The translations under genes and the position numbers were made by a program. A DNA stretch of 64,000 nucleotides from assembly GCF_900101475.1 (NCBI RefSeq), contig NZ_FMZV01000003.1:1-64000 (forward strand). The letters are read 5' to 3'. This DNA comes from Ruegeria marina. GTDB taxonomy: Bacteria; Pseudomonadota; Alphaproteobacteria; Rhodobacterales; Rhodobacteraceae. The notes below the pieces were generated by a model that was not told where the DNA came from, made no database searches, and was given only the letters and a program-made list of their open reading frames with translations. Positions 1 to 9,436 of this stretch are shown piece after piece. Each line of letters starts with the position of its first letter. The stretch's first letter is position 1.

Positions 1-526
1 AGAAACGTTGCACGCTCAAACAGTGAAGCTGACACTGGATCATCGGGCCAAAACCCTACCAGTGCGATATACAGACATTCGCTCGTCGAAACGAACCAAA
101 CCGCCCGCATATCTCTTCAGTCATCCATCAATGTCAAACAACACTGCATCCCGAAGGCCAAAAACAAGACCGTTGCGCCAATACCTCAGCGCGCCCGCCC
201 CGATCATCCCTCGAATGCCGCCGTCTCTCCAGCGCGTCCGGCCCTCTCTCAGACCACCAACAGCACCTCAGCGCCGCCGGTGAGGGGCTATCTATGCAAT
301 GCTCTCAGATCCCGCAAGCAGAAAAAGCAAATTGGGCGAAGTTTTTTCGGCAATTCTTATTTTCCTTAAAGAAATCAATGTATACCGGGAAAATGCCGTC
401 CTTGTTCCCGGCTCGGACCCACCTGCCCTTGATAGAAAACCGCTCGTTTTCCGAGTCGGACCCGGTTTTTCGGCGTTATCAAAAAAACCACCTACAGACT
501 CGGGCGAGTCGCAGGCGCCTCCTCTC
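1..526 (-). other. Gene-free stretch; probable rRNA operon leader on the minus strand
   Basis: No convincing protein gene lies here; the open frames present are short, arginine/proline-rich and lack ribosome binding sites. Read on the minus strand, positions 137 down to 1 resemble from memory the leader that precedes 16S rRNA in Rhodobacteraceae: a perfect TTGACA hexamer at 137-132, then GACTGAAGAGATATG and a GGGCGGTTTGGTT tract, then CAGTGTCAGCTTCACTG near 50-30. If so, the 16S gene lies just beyond the left edge on the minus strand. No good -10 box was found at the right distance from TTGACA. Positions 290-526 contain AT-rich runs but nothing identifiable. Confidence 0.4.
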
Positions 527-1141
527 TCACGCCATGCGCGACCGCAGCGACGGCACCCGCAGCGCAATCAGCACTCCGATCAGCCCGAGGTAAACCAGCG
601 GTTCAATTCGAAAGCCTTTTGCCAGAAGCAGGTAGTGCAGCCCGCCGAGAAGCGCTGCCGGATAGACCAGCCGGTGCAGGCGCCGCCAGCGCAGCGGTCC
701 AAGCTTGCGCACCGACTGGTCGTTCGAGGTCGCGGCCAGCGGCAGCAGCAGCAGGAACGCCGCCATGCCGACGGTGATATAGGGCCGCTTCACGATATCG
801 GTCCAGATCTCGGACAGGATCTGCAAGTCGAGCAGCAGCCAGACCAGAAGGTGGCAACAGAGGAAGTAGAAGCACAGAAGCCCGATCGCCCGGCGGAACC
901 GCAGCAGGTTTAGCCCGGCGAACCGGCGCAGCGGCGTTACCGCCAGCCCGGCAACCAGGAAATTCAGGGCCAATTCGCCCAGCTCGTGTTCGAGCGCCTT
1001 GATCGGTTCAGGCCCCAATCCGCCGGTCAGGCCCAGGTAGAGGTACCAGACCGGCAGCATCCCGCAAATCATGTAAACGGCCCCTACGGGGATCCGTCGC
1101 AGCAAGGCGTTGATCTGGGCCACGGCCGTCACCCGCAGCAC
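527..1141 (-). CDS. msrQ: MsrQ, heme-binding membrane subunit of the MsrPQ methionine sulfoxide reductase
   Basis: A 204-residue integral membrane protein with about six hydrophobic segments, of the ferric-reductase-like transmembrane family (YedZ). Conserved histidines in the segment near CCHLLVW and in the HRLVYPAALLGGLHYLL helix fit heme ligation. MsrQ passes electrons from the quinone pool or a flavin reductase to periplasmic MsrP, which repairs oxidised methionines. It is last in a minus-strand operon after msrP and the small GDCCVxC gene, and its start overlaps the end of that small gene by 13 bases, implying translational coupling. Length is normal for the family. Confidence 0.9.
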   Translation of the reverse strand: MLRVTAVAQINALLRRIPVGAVYMICGMLPVWYLYLGLTGGLGPEPIKALEHELGELALNFLVAGLAVTPLRRFAGLNLLRFRRAIGLLCFYFLCCHLLVWLLLDLQILSEIWTDIVKRPYITVGMAAFLLLLPLAATSNDQSVRKLGPLRWRRLHRLVYPAALLGGLHYLLLAKGFRIEPLVYLGLIGVLIALRVPSLRSRMA

Positions 1142-1335
1142 CCCTCACCCCGCTGTACCGGCGGACAGGACACCGACCCGTAGGAACAGAACACGCAGCA
1201 ATCCCCCGGCCTGGGTTTCAGCACCGCCCGACAGGAGGGGCAGTCGAAAAACCACTGGCAGGCGTCCGTCGGCATCTCTGCCTCGTGGCGGGCGCCGCAT
1301 CGTGGACAGGTGATCACCGATCGGGTCTGAAGCAT
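1129..1335 (-). CDS. Small GDCCVxC-motif cysteine-rich protein
   Basis: A 68-residue protein with two N-terminal CxxC-type knuckles (CPRCG near residue 10 and CPSC near residue 33) typical of a zinc ribbon, followed by the signature GDCCVFCSYG and a cysteine-rich tail ending EGCCG. It matches a family of small (seleno)proteins defined by GDCCVxC; here every position of the motif is cysteine. Function is not established; relatives occur near mercury or redox genes. It sits 12 bases after msrP and overlaps the msrQ start, so it is cotranscribed with the methionine sulfoxide reductase system, which suggests a redox or metal-handling role (inference). Confidence 0.8.
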   Translation of the reverse strand: MLQTRSVITCPRCGARHEAEMPTDACQWFFDCPSCRAVLKPRPGDCCVFCSYGSVSCPPVQRGEGCCG

Positions 1336-1347
1336 TGTCTTCGGCTC

Positions 1348-2247
1348 TCAGTGGTTCTTGACCAGGTCCATTCCCTCGTAGAGTTCCGCGACCTCGGCCT
1401 CGTAGCCATTGAACATCAACGTCTCGACCTTGCGCGCGAAAAGCCCGCCGCCGACCCGCTGTTCGTATTTCTGGCTCCAGCGCGGATGGTCCACGTTCGG
1501 GTTCACGTTACTGTAGAACCCGTATTCGGTAGCGCTGTACTTGTTCCAGGCTGTTGGCGGCTGGCGGTCGGTCAGGGTGATCCGCACCACCGATTTGATC
1601 GACTTGTATCCATATTTCCACGGCACCACGAGCCGCAGCGGTGCACCATTCTGTTTCGGCAGCGGCTTGCCGTAAAGACCGGTGGCCATGATCGTCAGCG
1701 GGTGCATGGCCTCGTCCAGCCGCAGTCCCTCGACATAGGGCCACTCGATCACGTTGTAACGGGTACCCGGCATTTCCGAAGGCCGGAGCAGGGTCTCGAA
1801 GGCGACGTATTGTGCCCCGGCCTGCACCCCGGCCATGGCCAGAAGATCGGCCAGCTCGAAACCGCTCCAGGGTACCACCATCGACCAGCGCTCGACGCAG
1901 CGCAGGCGATAGATGCGATCTTCGATGGTCATCGCCGCCATGATCTGTTCGATCGGGTAATCGCCGGGTCGGTCGACCATGCCGTCGATACGCACGCTCC
2001 AGGGCGTGATGGTCATCTGGTGCGCATGTTTCTTCGGATCGTCCTTGTCGGTGCCGAATTCGTAGAAGTTGTTGTAGCTGGTGATCTCGTCCCAGCTGTT
2101 GGGCTCCAGCGTTTCCGCCTGCGCCTGCCTGCCCGCGATGGCCAGCCCGGTTGCCCCCAAGCCAGCCAGCACCTGCCTGCGATTCAGGAAAGCCGCCTCG
2201 GGCGTAATGTCGGCGAGGGTCAGGTCGTTTGTCCAGCGATGGGCCAT
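1348..2247 (-). CDS. msrP: MsrP, periplasmic molybdopterin-dependent methionine sulfoxide reductase catalytic subunit
   Basis: A protein of about 299 residues with a twin-arginine signal (NRRQVLAGLG, arginines near residues 23-24, then an AxA-type cleavage site) and a sulfite-oxidase-fold molybdenum domain. The invariant molybdenum-ligating cysteine lies in RCVERWSMVVPW. It reduces methionine sulfoxide in periplasmic proteins using electrons from MsrQ. I choose the ATG at 2247 because GGAG lies about seven bases upstream; an ATG 21 bases earlier lacks a good site. First gene of the msrP / GDCCVxC / msrQ operon. Somewhat shorter than the E. coli enzyme but with all core motifs. Confidence 0.92.
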   Translation of the reverse strand: MAHRWTNDLTLADITPEAAFLNRRQVLAGLGATGLAIAGRQAQAETLEPNSWDEITSYNNFYEFGTDKDDPKKHAHQMTITPWSVRIDGMVDRPGDYPIEQIMAAMTIEDRIYRLRCVERWSMVVPWSGFELADLLAMAGVQAGAQYVAFETLLRPSEMPGTRYNVIEWPYVEGLRLDEAMHPLTIMATGLYGKPLPKQNGAPLRLVVPWKYGYKSIKSVVRITLTDRQPPTAWNKYSATEYGFYSNVNPNVDHPRWSQKYEQRVGGGLFARKVETLMFNGYEAEVAELYEGMDLVKNH

Positions 2248-2352
2248 TAAGCGCTCCGTGTCATGCATTGACAGAAACCTAGACCCGACGGGTCCTCAGG
2301 CCAACGCAATTCGCTTCACACCTGCGTTGCCGGGTTGTAACAATCGCACACC

Positions 2353-3906
2353 TCAGACGACGCCGAGGCGCTTTAACCCGTCCTCGAACTGCTTGTTGCC
2401 GCGCGCCCGGGCCAAACCTTCGGCGCCGAGCAGAACCGAGGGGTAAAGATCGTTCATCTGTACCGAGGTTCCGTCATCGCAGACGATCCGCACATGCCGC
2501 CGGCGCATCTGGCGAGGTTCGGCTACTCCGACCGAATGGGCGATGGTCTCGACTTCGCCAATCACCGAGCGGGCATAGGCGGCAACACGCTTTTCCTTCT
2601 CATGCACCACGAGTCCCTTCTGCAAGGACGGGATATGGGTGGTGATCCCGCTCGGGCAGGTATTCCTGTTGCACTTCAGAGCCTGGATGCACCCCAACGA
2701 GAACATGAACCCGCGCGCTGTGGCGATGAAATCAGCGCCCAGGCAGATGGCCCAGGCCACGTCACCCGGGGCCACCAGCTTGCCACTGGCGACAATTCGG
2801 ATGCGGTCGTGCAGCCCGGCCAGATCGCGCAGGTCCACCATGCGGATTAGCGCCTCGCGCAGGGGCAGGCCAACGAGGTCGATCAAGGGCATCGGCGCGG
2901 CGCCCGTCCCTCCTTCGCCCCCGTCAACGGAAATGAAATCCGGCGCGCTGTCCTCGCCGCGTTCGCGTATCTTGCGGAAAAACTCGAACCACGGGTCGGC
3001 AGAGCCCATGCAGGTCTTGATGCCAACCGGTTTTCCGGTGACTTCACGTACGTGGCTGATCAGGTCGAGCAGACCGTCGAAATCGTTCACCTCGCGGTGA
3101 CGATTGGGGGAAATCGCATCCTTTCCCATTGGAATTCCACGGATTATCGAAACCTCTTTATCGATCTTGGCGGCTGGCAGGATGCCACCCTTGCCGGGCT
3201 TGGCACCCTGGCTCAACTTGATCTCGAACATCCTGACCTGAGGGATCGCCGCCACTTCCCGCAACTTGTCGTCACTGAGATTTCCCTCGGCATCGCGGAC
3301 GCCGAACTTGGCGGTGCCGATCTGAAAGACGATATCGCAATCCCCTTCCAGATGGTAAGGTGAAAGGCCCCCTTCGCCGGTGTTGAGCCACACCCCGGCC
3401 GCCTTGGCGCCGCGAGACAGGGCCTTGATCGCCGGTTTGGAAATCGCGCCATAGGACATGCCGGAAATATTGAAGAAGGACGGCGCAAGATAGGGCTGGC
3501 GGCACGTCGGGCCGATCAGCATCGGTTCGGTCGTCGCGTATTGATCGTCGAGCGGTGGGAAGGGCGCATTCATGAAAATCGGTGTGCCGGGAATGTTCAG
3601 GTTGCGGGTCGAGCCGAAGGCGACCGTGTTCCCCTTGGCCTCGCTCGCATTGTAGACCCAGTTCCGCTGCGCCCGGTTGAAGGGCATCTCCTCGCGGTCC
3701 ATGGCAAAGAAATATTGCCGGAAGAATTCACCCAGTTCCGTAAAGATATTACGAAATCTACCAATCACCGGATAGTTTCGACGGATCGCGTCCTGGGTCT
3801 GGAACCGGTCGATGAAGAACAGGGTCACCCCAAGAAACGCCCCGGTTCCCAGGACGCCTATGAAGATGATGGCCATGACTTCGATGGAATTATATGCGAA
3901 CCCCAT
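2353..3906 (-). CDS. FMN-binding glutamate-synthase-family oxidoreductase with N-terminal membrane anchor
   Basis: A 517-residue protein with a hydrophobic N-terminal segment (about residues 10-32), followed by the FMN and iron-sulfur domain of the large subunit of glutamate synthase. The stretch CIQALKCNRNTCPSG near residue 405 supplies the three cysteines of a 3Fe-4S cluster, and GGEGGTGAAP is the FMN-phosphate glycine region. The glutaminase and C-terminal domains of true GltB are absent, so this is a stand-alone, membrane-tethered relative whose substrate is unknown. It is probably a single transcription unit; about 85 bases separate its end from msrP. Confidence 0.85.
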   Translation of the reverse strand: MGFAYNSIEVMAIIFIGVLGTGAFLGVTLFFIDRFQTQDAIRRNYPVIGRFRNIFTELGEFFRQYFFAMDREEMPFNRAQRNWVYNASEAKGNTVAFGSTRNLNIPGTPIFMNAPFPPLDDQYATTEPMLIGPTCRQPYLAPSFFNISGMSYGAISKPAIKALSRGAKAAGVWLNTGEGGLSPYHLEGDCDIVFQIGTAKFGVRDAEGNLSDDKLREVAAIPQVRMFEIKLSQGAKPGKGGILPAAKIDKEVSIIRGIPMGKDAISPNRHREVNDFDGLLDLISHVREVTGKPVGIKTCMGSADPWFEFFRKIRERGEDSAPDFISVDGGEGGTGAAPMPLIDLVGLPLREALIRMVDLRDLAGLHDRIRIVASGKLVAPGDVAWAICLGADFIATARGFMFSLGCIQALKCNRNTCPSGITTHIPSLQKGLVVHEKEKRVAAYARSVIGEVETIAHSVGVAEPRQMRRRHVRIVCDDGTSVQMNDLYPSVLLGAEGLARARGNKQFEDGLKRLGVV

Positions 3907-4019
3907 TCAAGAACTCCGATATATTGATGTGGCTCAAGGACAAACGCGATCAGTGATTTGAGAGTGTAATCGAACGGCGTGTCGCGCAAGCCACGTCACA
4001 TCACAATGGGAGAAACACT

Positions 4020-4457
4020 ATGAAACAGTTAATGATGGGCCTTGCGCTTGCGGCAGCTGCGGGGGCCGCATCCGCGCAGGACATGATAACCTATTCAGCT
4101 GACGAGAGTTTTTCCGACATCGCCTTCGCCGTGGAAAGCGCCATCGTGGGCCGGGGGTTGGTCGTGGACCATGTCAGCTATGTGGGCGACATGCTGGAGC
4201 GCACCCGGATGGACGTGGGATCGGACGTGATTCTCTTTGAAAAAGCAGAAGTCTACACCTTCTGCTCGGCCACGGTTTCGCGCCGGGTGATGGAGGCGGA
4301 CCCGATGAACATCGTATTCTGCCCCTATGGCATCTTCGTCGCGCAGAAGGCCGGGTCGGAAGAGGTTCTGGTCGGGTTCCGCAGCTTCCCGGAGGGGCCG
4401 ATGCAGGAGGTCCAGGAGTTGCTGGACGGGATCGTGCGCGAGGCGGTGGGCGAGTAG
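4020..4457 (+). CDS. DUF302-domain periplasmic protein
   Basis: A 145-residue protein with a clear signal peptide (basic start MKQL, alanine-rich core, cleavage after ASA-Q near residue 20). The mature part matches the DUF302 fold: it begins SADESFSDIAFAVESAIVGRG, with the typical CPYGIFV and final helix. DUF302 proteins are small alpha/beta proteins of unclear function, some linked to sulfur or redox metabolism. Two cysteines (TFCSAT and VFCPYG) could pair in the periplasm. GGAG lies close upstream of the ATG. It is divergent from the glutamate-synthase-like gene, with about 113 bases between them. Confidence 0.75.
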   Translation: MKQLMMGLALAAAAGAASAQDMITYSADESFSDIAFAVESAIVGRGLVVDHVSYVGDMLERTRMDVGSDVILFEKAEVYTFCSATVSRRVMEADPMNIVFCPYGIFVAQKAGSEEVLVGFRSFPEGPMQEVQELLDGIVREAVGE

Positions 4458-4586
4458 ACACAGGCCGGGTTGACCTTTTTCTACGCCGTTTCAAGGCGGG
4501 ATCGACCGTTTTGTACAAACCCAACGGCGGATTTCGATCCGACCGGGCCGGTCAGGCGTAATCCTTTCAACAGAAAGGAGTATGCC

Positions 4587-4982
4587 ATGGCCAGAGATAT
4601 TACCCTTGCCGTTGCCACCATCGGTGTCCTTGTGAACGGGGCGGCGGCGATGGCTGGAAACGAGTCGCGCTCAGCCGCCTATCCGCTGACGGATGGGCTG
4701 ATCGAGGTCGTGGCCGATTTCTCGGAAAACGCGATCTACTGGTGCGGGGCGGGCGACCACGCGCTGACCCGGTTGGGAAAGCCGGGCAATCAGCGGCTTT
4801 ATGTGTGGAAAGGCCCCTCGCCCAGCCTTGCCCGCCCCGGCGAGCAGGCAGTGACCTTTGGATTCACGCCCCCACCGCAGGGGGCGGCCCCTGCCCTGAC
4901 CAACGATGTCGGGATCATCGGCAACACCCTGTCCGTCGCGCAGGCCAAGAAGACCTGTGACGAACGCACCGCCAGCGGGTGA
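4587..4982 (+). CDS. Small secreted protein, unknown function
   Basis: A protein of 131 residues starting at an ATG preceded at good distance by AAAGGAG; a longer frame exists but has no ribosome site. The first 24 residues form a signal peptide ending near AMA-G. The mature part has two cysteines (YWCGAGD and KKTCDE) that could form a disulfide, and no family I recognise; the YWCGAGD segment is typical of small secreted proteins of Rhodobacteraceae. It follows the DUF302 gene by about 130 bases and may be cotranscribed. It is convergent with, and only four bases from, the DUF6629 gene. Confidence 0.65.
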   Translation: MARDITLAVATIGVLVNGAAAMAGNESRSAAYPLTDGLIEVVADFSENAIYWCGAGDHALTRLGKPGNQRLYVWKGPSPSLARPGEQAVTFGFTPPPQGAAPALTNDVGIIGNTLSVAQAKKTCDERTASG

Positions 4983-4985
4983 CGC

Positions 4986-5681
4986 TCAGGACAGGTTGCG
5001 CCGAGCCGGCTCTCCGGACCTGTCCTCGCGCGCCAGCACGAACACCATGTAGACGATGTAGCCGGAAATCATTGCCGCAAGAAAACACCAGATCGAGGTG
5101 AAGGCATAGGCGGCAAACACGAACCCCGCCGCGACCGAGGCCACGATCAGCGCGCCGAAGATGCGCACCTGAGCATGTGACGACCCGGCCAGCGGCAAGC
5201 AGATCACCAGCGCATAGACTAGGCGGGCGGCCGTCTTGGCAGCCTCGCCCGGAAACAGGCCCGGATTTTTGTACTGGATCGAGTGCCGCACGAGGGAGAT
5301 GTCCAGCGTCTGCGGAGTCAGCAGCAACGGCAGGTACAGCGCCGCACCAAGGCAGAACCCAAAGGCGGACAGGCCCGCAAAAATGCGCCGGCGGGCGGCG
5401 TCCGGTTCGACGAGTGTCGAGGACAGCGGCACCCAGACCGGCCAGAACCAGTAGGCAAAGAACAGGAAGACCAGCGCCGCCGCGTTGGGCGGCACCGGGT
5501 CCGGGCCGTCGAGCGACAGCCACAGGAGGCCTTCGGATATCTGCTGGATACCGAAGAACATCGGGAAGGCGGCAAAGCCCAGGAATCGCGGCCCGAGATC
5601 GGGGGTCTTGCGCAGCGCGACGGCCCCGCCCGCGATCAGGACGGTGCCGGCGACAAAGCTGGCCGTTGCCGAAAAACACAT
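4986..5681 (-). CDS. DUF6629-type integral membrane protein
   Basis: A 231-residue protein with about seven hydrophobic segments and the diagnostic start MCFSATASFVAG, which defines the DUF6629 family of small multi-pass membrane proteins. Function is unknown. GGCTCCC on the plus strand corresponds to a GGGAGCC ribosome site just upstream of the ATG. It lies downstream of a methyltransferase on the same strand with about 56 bases between them, and may share its transcript. Confidence 0.7.
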   Translation of the reverse strand: MCFSATASFVAGTVLIAGGAVALRKTPDLGPRFLGFAAFPMFFGIQQISEGLLWLSLDGPDPVPPNAAALVFLFFAYWFWPVWVPLSSTLVEPDAARRRIFAGLSAFGFCLGAALYLPLLLTPQTLDISLVRHSIQYKNPGLFPGEAAKTAARLVYALVICLPLAGSSHAQVRIFGALIVASVAAGFVFAAYAFTSIWCFLAAMISGYIVYMVFVLAREDRSGEPARRNLS

Positions 5682-5737
5682 GGGAGCCTCCTCGGCACAA
5701 GCTTAGGAGAGAACAGGGCAACGGGCAAACCGCCCGG

Positions 5738-6490
5738 TCAATCGCCGGTCTTGCGCGCGATATAGAACCCGTAGCTGACGAAATCGGAGAACCGTTCGTA
5801 AAGCGCGATCTCCTGCCGGTCGGCCGCGACGATCGCCTGCGCGTCGGGGCCGGGGTTGCGGGCGAGGAAGGCATCGAACCTGGCCTGCATGGGCCGGTAG
5901 TAGTTTTCGAGCCAACACGCGCCGGACAGCGGGAGGTATCCAAGGGGGGTGTAGCCCTCGGCCTCGAGCTGCGCGATCTTGGTGCCGGCGGTGGCGACCT
6001 CGGGGTAGACGGCGGTCCAATAGGCGTCGAGCTCGGCCGGGCGTTCGGCGGTGAGCCATGTGAGGTCCGAGACCGCCAGCACACCGCCCGGCCTGAGAAA
6101 ACGCCGCCATGCGCGCAGGCCGGTCCGGAAGCCGATGTTGTAGATCGCGCCCTCGGACCAGATCGCGTCGAGCGAGGCATCCTGGAAATCAAGCTGTTCC
6201 ATTGCCGCGACCTGGCAGGTGATGCGCCCGCTCAGCCCGGCGGCCTGCGCCCGGAGTGTCAGTTCGGACAGGAAGTCGGGCAGGAAATCGACAGCGGTGA
6301 TCGTGGCGTCGAGGTCGGCCGCCAGAACCAGCGTGGATGCGCCGGTGCCGCAGCCGATATCGGCGATCCTGAGCCCCTTGCGCCCGGTGAGGCCGGAGAG
6401 GGCCAGCGCCTGGCGGGTTGCGGCATCGCTGCCGGGGCCCTGCCGCGCGGCGTCGCGGTGCAGGTCGGTCAGCAGGGCCAGTTCGTCCAT
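5738..6490 (-). CDS. Class I SAM-dependent methyltransferase
   Basis: A protein of 250 residues with the Rossmann methyltransferase motif IADIGCGTGASTLVLA (about residues 42-57), an acidic residue after beta-2 (ITAVDFLPDF) and a post-motif RFLRPGGVLAVSDLTW. This class transfers methyl groups from S-adenosylmethionine; the substrate cannot be told from sequence. The start at 6490 is chosen because GAGGA lies about seven bases upstream; the frame extends a further 14 codons without a ribosome site. It lies downstream of clpB but is separated from it by a strong hairpin terminator. Confidence 0.8.
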   Translation of the reverse strand: MDELALLTDLHRDAARQGPGSDAATRQALALSGLTGRKGLRIADIGCGTGASTLVLAADLDATITAVDFLPDFLSELTLRAQAAGLSGRITCQVAAMEQLDFQDASLDAIWSEGAIYNIGFRTGLRAWRRFLRPGGVLAVSDLTWLTAERPAELDAYWTAVYPEVATAGTKIAQLEAEGYTPLGYLPLSGACWLENYYRPMQARFDAFLARNPGPDAQAIVAADRQEIALYERFSDFVSYGFYIARKTGD

Positions 6491-6554
6491 CGCGGGTCCT
6501 CGGGTTTGCGGTTGTTGTGCAGGTGATGGCACAGCGGGGGCCGCCGCACAAGAA

Positions 6555-6580
6555 AAGGCCCGCCATTGCTGGCGGGCCTT
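6555..6580 (-). terminator. Rho-independent terminator of clpB
   Basis: A perfect 10-base stem (AAGGCCCGCC with GGCGGGCCTT) with a 6-base loop. On the minus strand it is followed by TTTTCT, so it is oriented to end clpB transcription, which stops 20 bases upstream. Confidence 0.8.
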
Positions 6581-6599
6581 GTAATCGCGACGTCCCGGA

Positions 6600-9218
6600 T
6601 CAGTGCACCACGGCGTCGTCGGGGCGCGGGCGGTTCGAACTGACCACCCGGTCGCCGATGATCAGCCCCTCGGGGCCGGCGGTGATCGCCACTGTTTCGC
6701 CGTCCCTGATCTCGCCGGCCAGCAGCTTCTCGGCCAACGGGTTCTGAAGGTCGCGCTGGATCACCCGTTTCAGCGGGCGTGCGCCATAGACCGGGTCGTA
6801 ACCCGCATCGGCCAGCCAGGTCCGCGCCGCGTCGTCAAGATCCAGCCCGATCTTGCGGGTGGCCAGACGTTTGGCCAGCCGTGCCAGCTGGATCGACACG
6901 ATACCGTCCATGTCGGCGCGCTTGAGCCGGTCAAAGATGATCGTCTCGTCGAGCCGGTTCAGGAACTCGGGCCGGAAATGCGCCCGCACCGCATCCATCA
7001 CGTCGCGCCGGGCGGCGCTGGCGTCCGACCCTTCGGGCAGTTGACTGAGCGCCTGCGACCCGAGATTCGAGGTGAGCACGATCAGCGTCTGCTTGAAGTC
7101 GACATGGTGGCCCTGACCGTCGGTCAGCATACCGTCGTCGAGCACCTGCAAGAGCACGTTGAACACGTCCGGGTGGGCCTTTTCCACCTCGTCGAACAGC
7201 ACCACCTGATAGGGCCGGCGGCGGACCGCCTCGGTCAGCACCCCGCCCTCGTCATAGCCGACATAGCCCGGAGGCGCACCGATCAGGCGGGCGACCGAGT
7301 GTTTCTCCATGAACTCGGACATGTCAATGCGCACCATCGCGGCGTCATCGTCAAAGAGGTATTCGGCCACGGCCTTGGTCAGCTCGGTCTTACCGACGCC
7401 GGTCGGTCCGAGGAAGAGGAACGAGCCCAGCGGGCGGTTCTCGTCGTTCAGCCCCGCGCGGGCCCGGCGCACCGCGTTTGCCACGGCGGTCACGGCCGCG
7501 TTCTGGCCGATGACGCGCTTGTGCAGCTCGTCCTCCATGCGCAGGAGCTTTTCGCGCTCGCCTTCGAGCATCTTCGAGGTCGGGATGCCGGTCCAGCGTT
7601 CGACCACCGCCGCGATCTGTTCGGGGCGCACGGTTTCCTCGGCCATCAAGGCCGAACCTTCGCGGTTCTCGGACTCGGCCAGTTGCTTTTCCAGACCTGG
7701 AATGATGCCATAGCTAAGCTCACCGGCACGGGCCAAGTTGCCTTCGCGCTTGGCGATTTCCAGTTCCGCGCGGGCGCGGTCGAGCTGTTCCTTGAGGTCC
7801 CGCCCCGAAGCCAGTTGATCGCGCGCTGCCTGCCATTGGGCGGTCATCTCGGCGGATTTCTCCTGCAGGTCGGCAAGGTCCTTTTGCAGCGTGGCGAGCC
7901 GGTCTTTCGATGCGGCATCGTCCTCGCGTTTCAGCGCCTCTTCCTCGATCTGCATTTGCAGGATCTGGCGGTCGAGTTGGTCAAGCTCTTCAGGCTTGCT
8001 GTCGACCTCCATCCGCAGGCGACTGGCCGCCTCGTCCATCAGGTCGATCGCCTTGTCCGGCAGGAACCGGTCGGTGATGTAGCGATGGCTGAGCGTCGCC
8101 GCCGAGACAAGCGCCGAGTCCGAGATGCGCACGCCATGGTGCAGCTCGTATTTCTCCTTGATGCCGCGCAGGATGCTGATCGTGTCCTCGACGGTCGGTT
8201 CCTCGACCATGACCGGCTGGAACCGGCGGGCCAGGGCCGCGTCCTTCTCCACGTATTTGCGGTATTCATCCAGGGTGGTGGCGCCGATGCAGTGCAATTC
8301 GCCGCGCGCCAGCGCCGGTTTGATCAGGTTGGCCGCATCCATGGCACCTTCGGACTTGCCGGCGCCGACCAGCGTGTGCATCTCGTCGATGAACAGGATG
8401 ATCTCGCCCGAGGCCGCAGTCACCTCGTTCAGCACGGCCTTGAGCCGTTCCTCGAACTCGCCGCGATATTTCGCGCCTGCGATCAGCGCGCCCATGTCGA
8501 GCGCCAGCAGCTTCTTGTCGCGCAGGCTTTCGGGCACATCGCCATTGACGATGCGCAACGCCATGCCCTCGGCGATGGCGGTCTTGCCGACGCCGGGTTC
8601 ACCGATCAGCACCGGGTTGTTCTTGGTCCGGCGGCTGAGCACCTGCATCGAGCGGCGGATTTCCTCGTCGCGGCCAATGATCGGGTCGATCTTGCCTTCG
8701 GCTGCGGCCTCGGTCAGGTCGCGGGCGTATTTCTTGAGCGCGTCATAGCCCTCTTCCGCACTCGCCGTGTCGGCGGTGCGGCCCTTGCGGATGTCGTTGA
8801 TCGCCTCGTTGAGTTTCTGCGCGGTGACGGCGCCGGCATCCAAGGCGTCCTTGGCCTTGGATTTTACCATGCAAAGCGCCATCAGGATACGTTCGACCGG
8901 AACAAAGCTGTCTCCAGCCTTCTTGGCGATCTTTTCGGCCTCGTCCAGAACCTTGGCGGTCTGACCATCGAGGTAGACCTGGCCCGCGTCGCCGCTGACC
9001 TTTGGGATCTTGGACAGCGCCACTTCCAGCGCTTCAACCACGCGGCCCGGTGCGCCACCGGCGCGAGTGATCAGGTTGCTGGCCAGCCCCTGATCGTCAT
9101 CCATCAATGCCTTGAGAAGGTGTTCGGGCGCCAGGCGCTGGTGCCCTTCGCGCAGTGCAATGGTTTGCGATGCCTGCACAAATCCGCGTGCACGCTCGGT
9201 GAACTTCGACAAGTCCAT
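6600..9218 (-). CDS. clpB: ClpB, ATP-dependent protein disaggregase
   Basis: A full-length ClpB/Hsp104 hexameric AAA+ chaperone of about 872 residues. The N-domain ([13 protein letters not shown]) is followed by a first AAA+ module (Walker A GEPGVGKT near 205), the long coiled-coil middle domain (about 400-530, rich in EEEALKRED-type heptads) and a second AAA+ module (GPTGVGKT near 605). With DnaK it rescues aggregated proteins after heat stress. Two adjacent ATG codons exist; the second, at 9218, is better spaced from AAAGGAG. Monocistronic: its own heat-shock-like promoter and terminator bracket it. The long open frame on the opposite strand is a coding shadow. Confidence 0.97.
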   Translation of the reverse strand: MDLSKFTERARGFVQASQTIALREGHQRLAPEHLLKALMDDDQGLASNLITRAGGAPGRVVEALEVALSKIPKVSGDAGQVYLDGQTAKVLDEAEKIAKKAGDSFVPVERILMALCMVKSKAKDALDAGAVTAQKLNEAINDIRKGRTADTASAEEGYDALKKYARDLTEAAAEGKIDPIIGRDEEIRRSMQVLSRRTKNNPVLIGEPGVGKTAIAEGMALRIVNGDVPESLRDKKLLALDMGALIAGAKYRGEFEERLKAVLNEVTAASGEIILFIDEMHTLVGAGKSEGAMDAANLIKPALARGELHCIGATTLDEYRKYVEKDAALARRFQPVMVEEPTVEDTISILRGIKEKYELHHGVRISDSALVSAATLSHRYITDRFLPDKAIDLMDEAASRLRMEVDSKPEELDQLDRQILQMQIEEEALKREDDAASKDRLATLQKDLADLQEKSAEMTAQWQAARDQLASGRDLKEQLDRARAELEIAKREGNLARAGELSYGIIPGLEKQLAESENREGSALMAEETVRPEQIAAVVERWTGIPTSKMLEGEREKLLRMEDELHKRVIGQNAAVTAVANAVRRARAGLNDENRPLGSFLFLGPTGVGKTELTKAVAEYLFDDDAAMVRIDMSEFMEKHSVARLIGAPPGYVGYDEGGVLTEAVRRRPYQVVLFDEVEKAHPDVFNVLLQVLDDGMLTDGQGHHVDFKQTLIVLTSNLGSQALSQLPEGSDASAARRDVMDAVRAHFRPEFLNRLDETIIFDRLKRADMDGIVSIQLARLAKRLATRKIGLDLDDAARTWLADAGYDPVYGARPLKRVIQRDLQNPLAEKLLAGEIRDGETVAITAGPEGLIIGDRVVSSNRPRPDDAVVH

Positions 9219-9292
9219 CATTCTCTCCTTTTCCAAGCGCCCTGTCTTGCCTGCGCCTGCCTGGCAGCACGCGGCGGTTCGGGCCTCTCGAT

Positions 9293-9322
9293 CAATCTGG
9301 GAACAAATCCCCGTGCTTCAAG
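9293..9322 (-). promoter_or_regulatory. Candidate RpoH (sigma-32) promoter of clpB
   Basis: On the minus strand CTTGAAG is followed after 15 bases by CCAGATTG. The first matches the alphaproteobacterial heat-shock -35 element well; the -10 part matches only partly. It lies about 75 bases upstream of the clpB start, a classical RpoH target. Confidence 0.5.
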
Positions 9323-9436
9323 AGCCTGTCCGGAAGAAGTCCCGGTTCGATCCAATTTTCCCTATTTCACCCCATTGTTTCCGCGATTTGGCAATATTTG
9401 GAACGTCAAATGGGCCGAGAAACATGGAGACCCGTG

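Noticed and set aside
8-283. A 91-codon frame at the left edge
   Set aside because: Arg/Pro/Ser-rich, no ribosome site, and the region resembles an rRNA leader on the opposite strand.
5177-6526. A 449-codon plus-strand frame over the DUF6629 and methyltransferase genes
   Set aside because: Translation is Arg/Pro/Gly-rich and without motifs, while both minus-strand proteins are recognisable.
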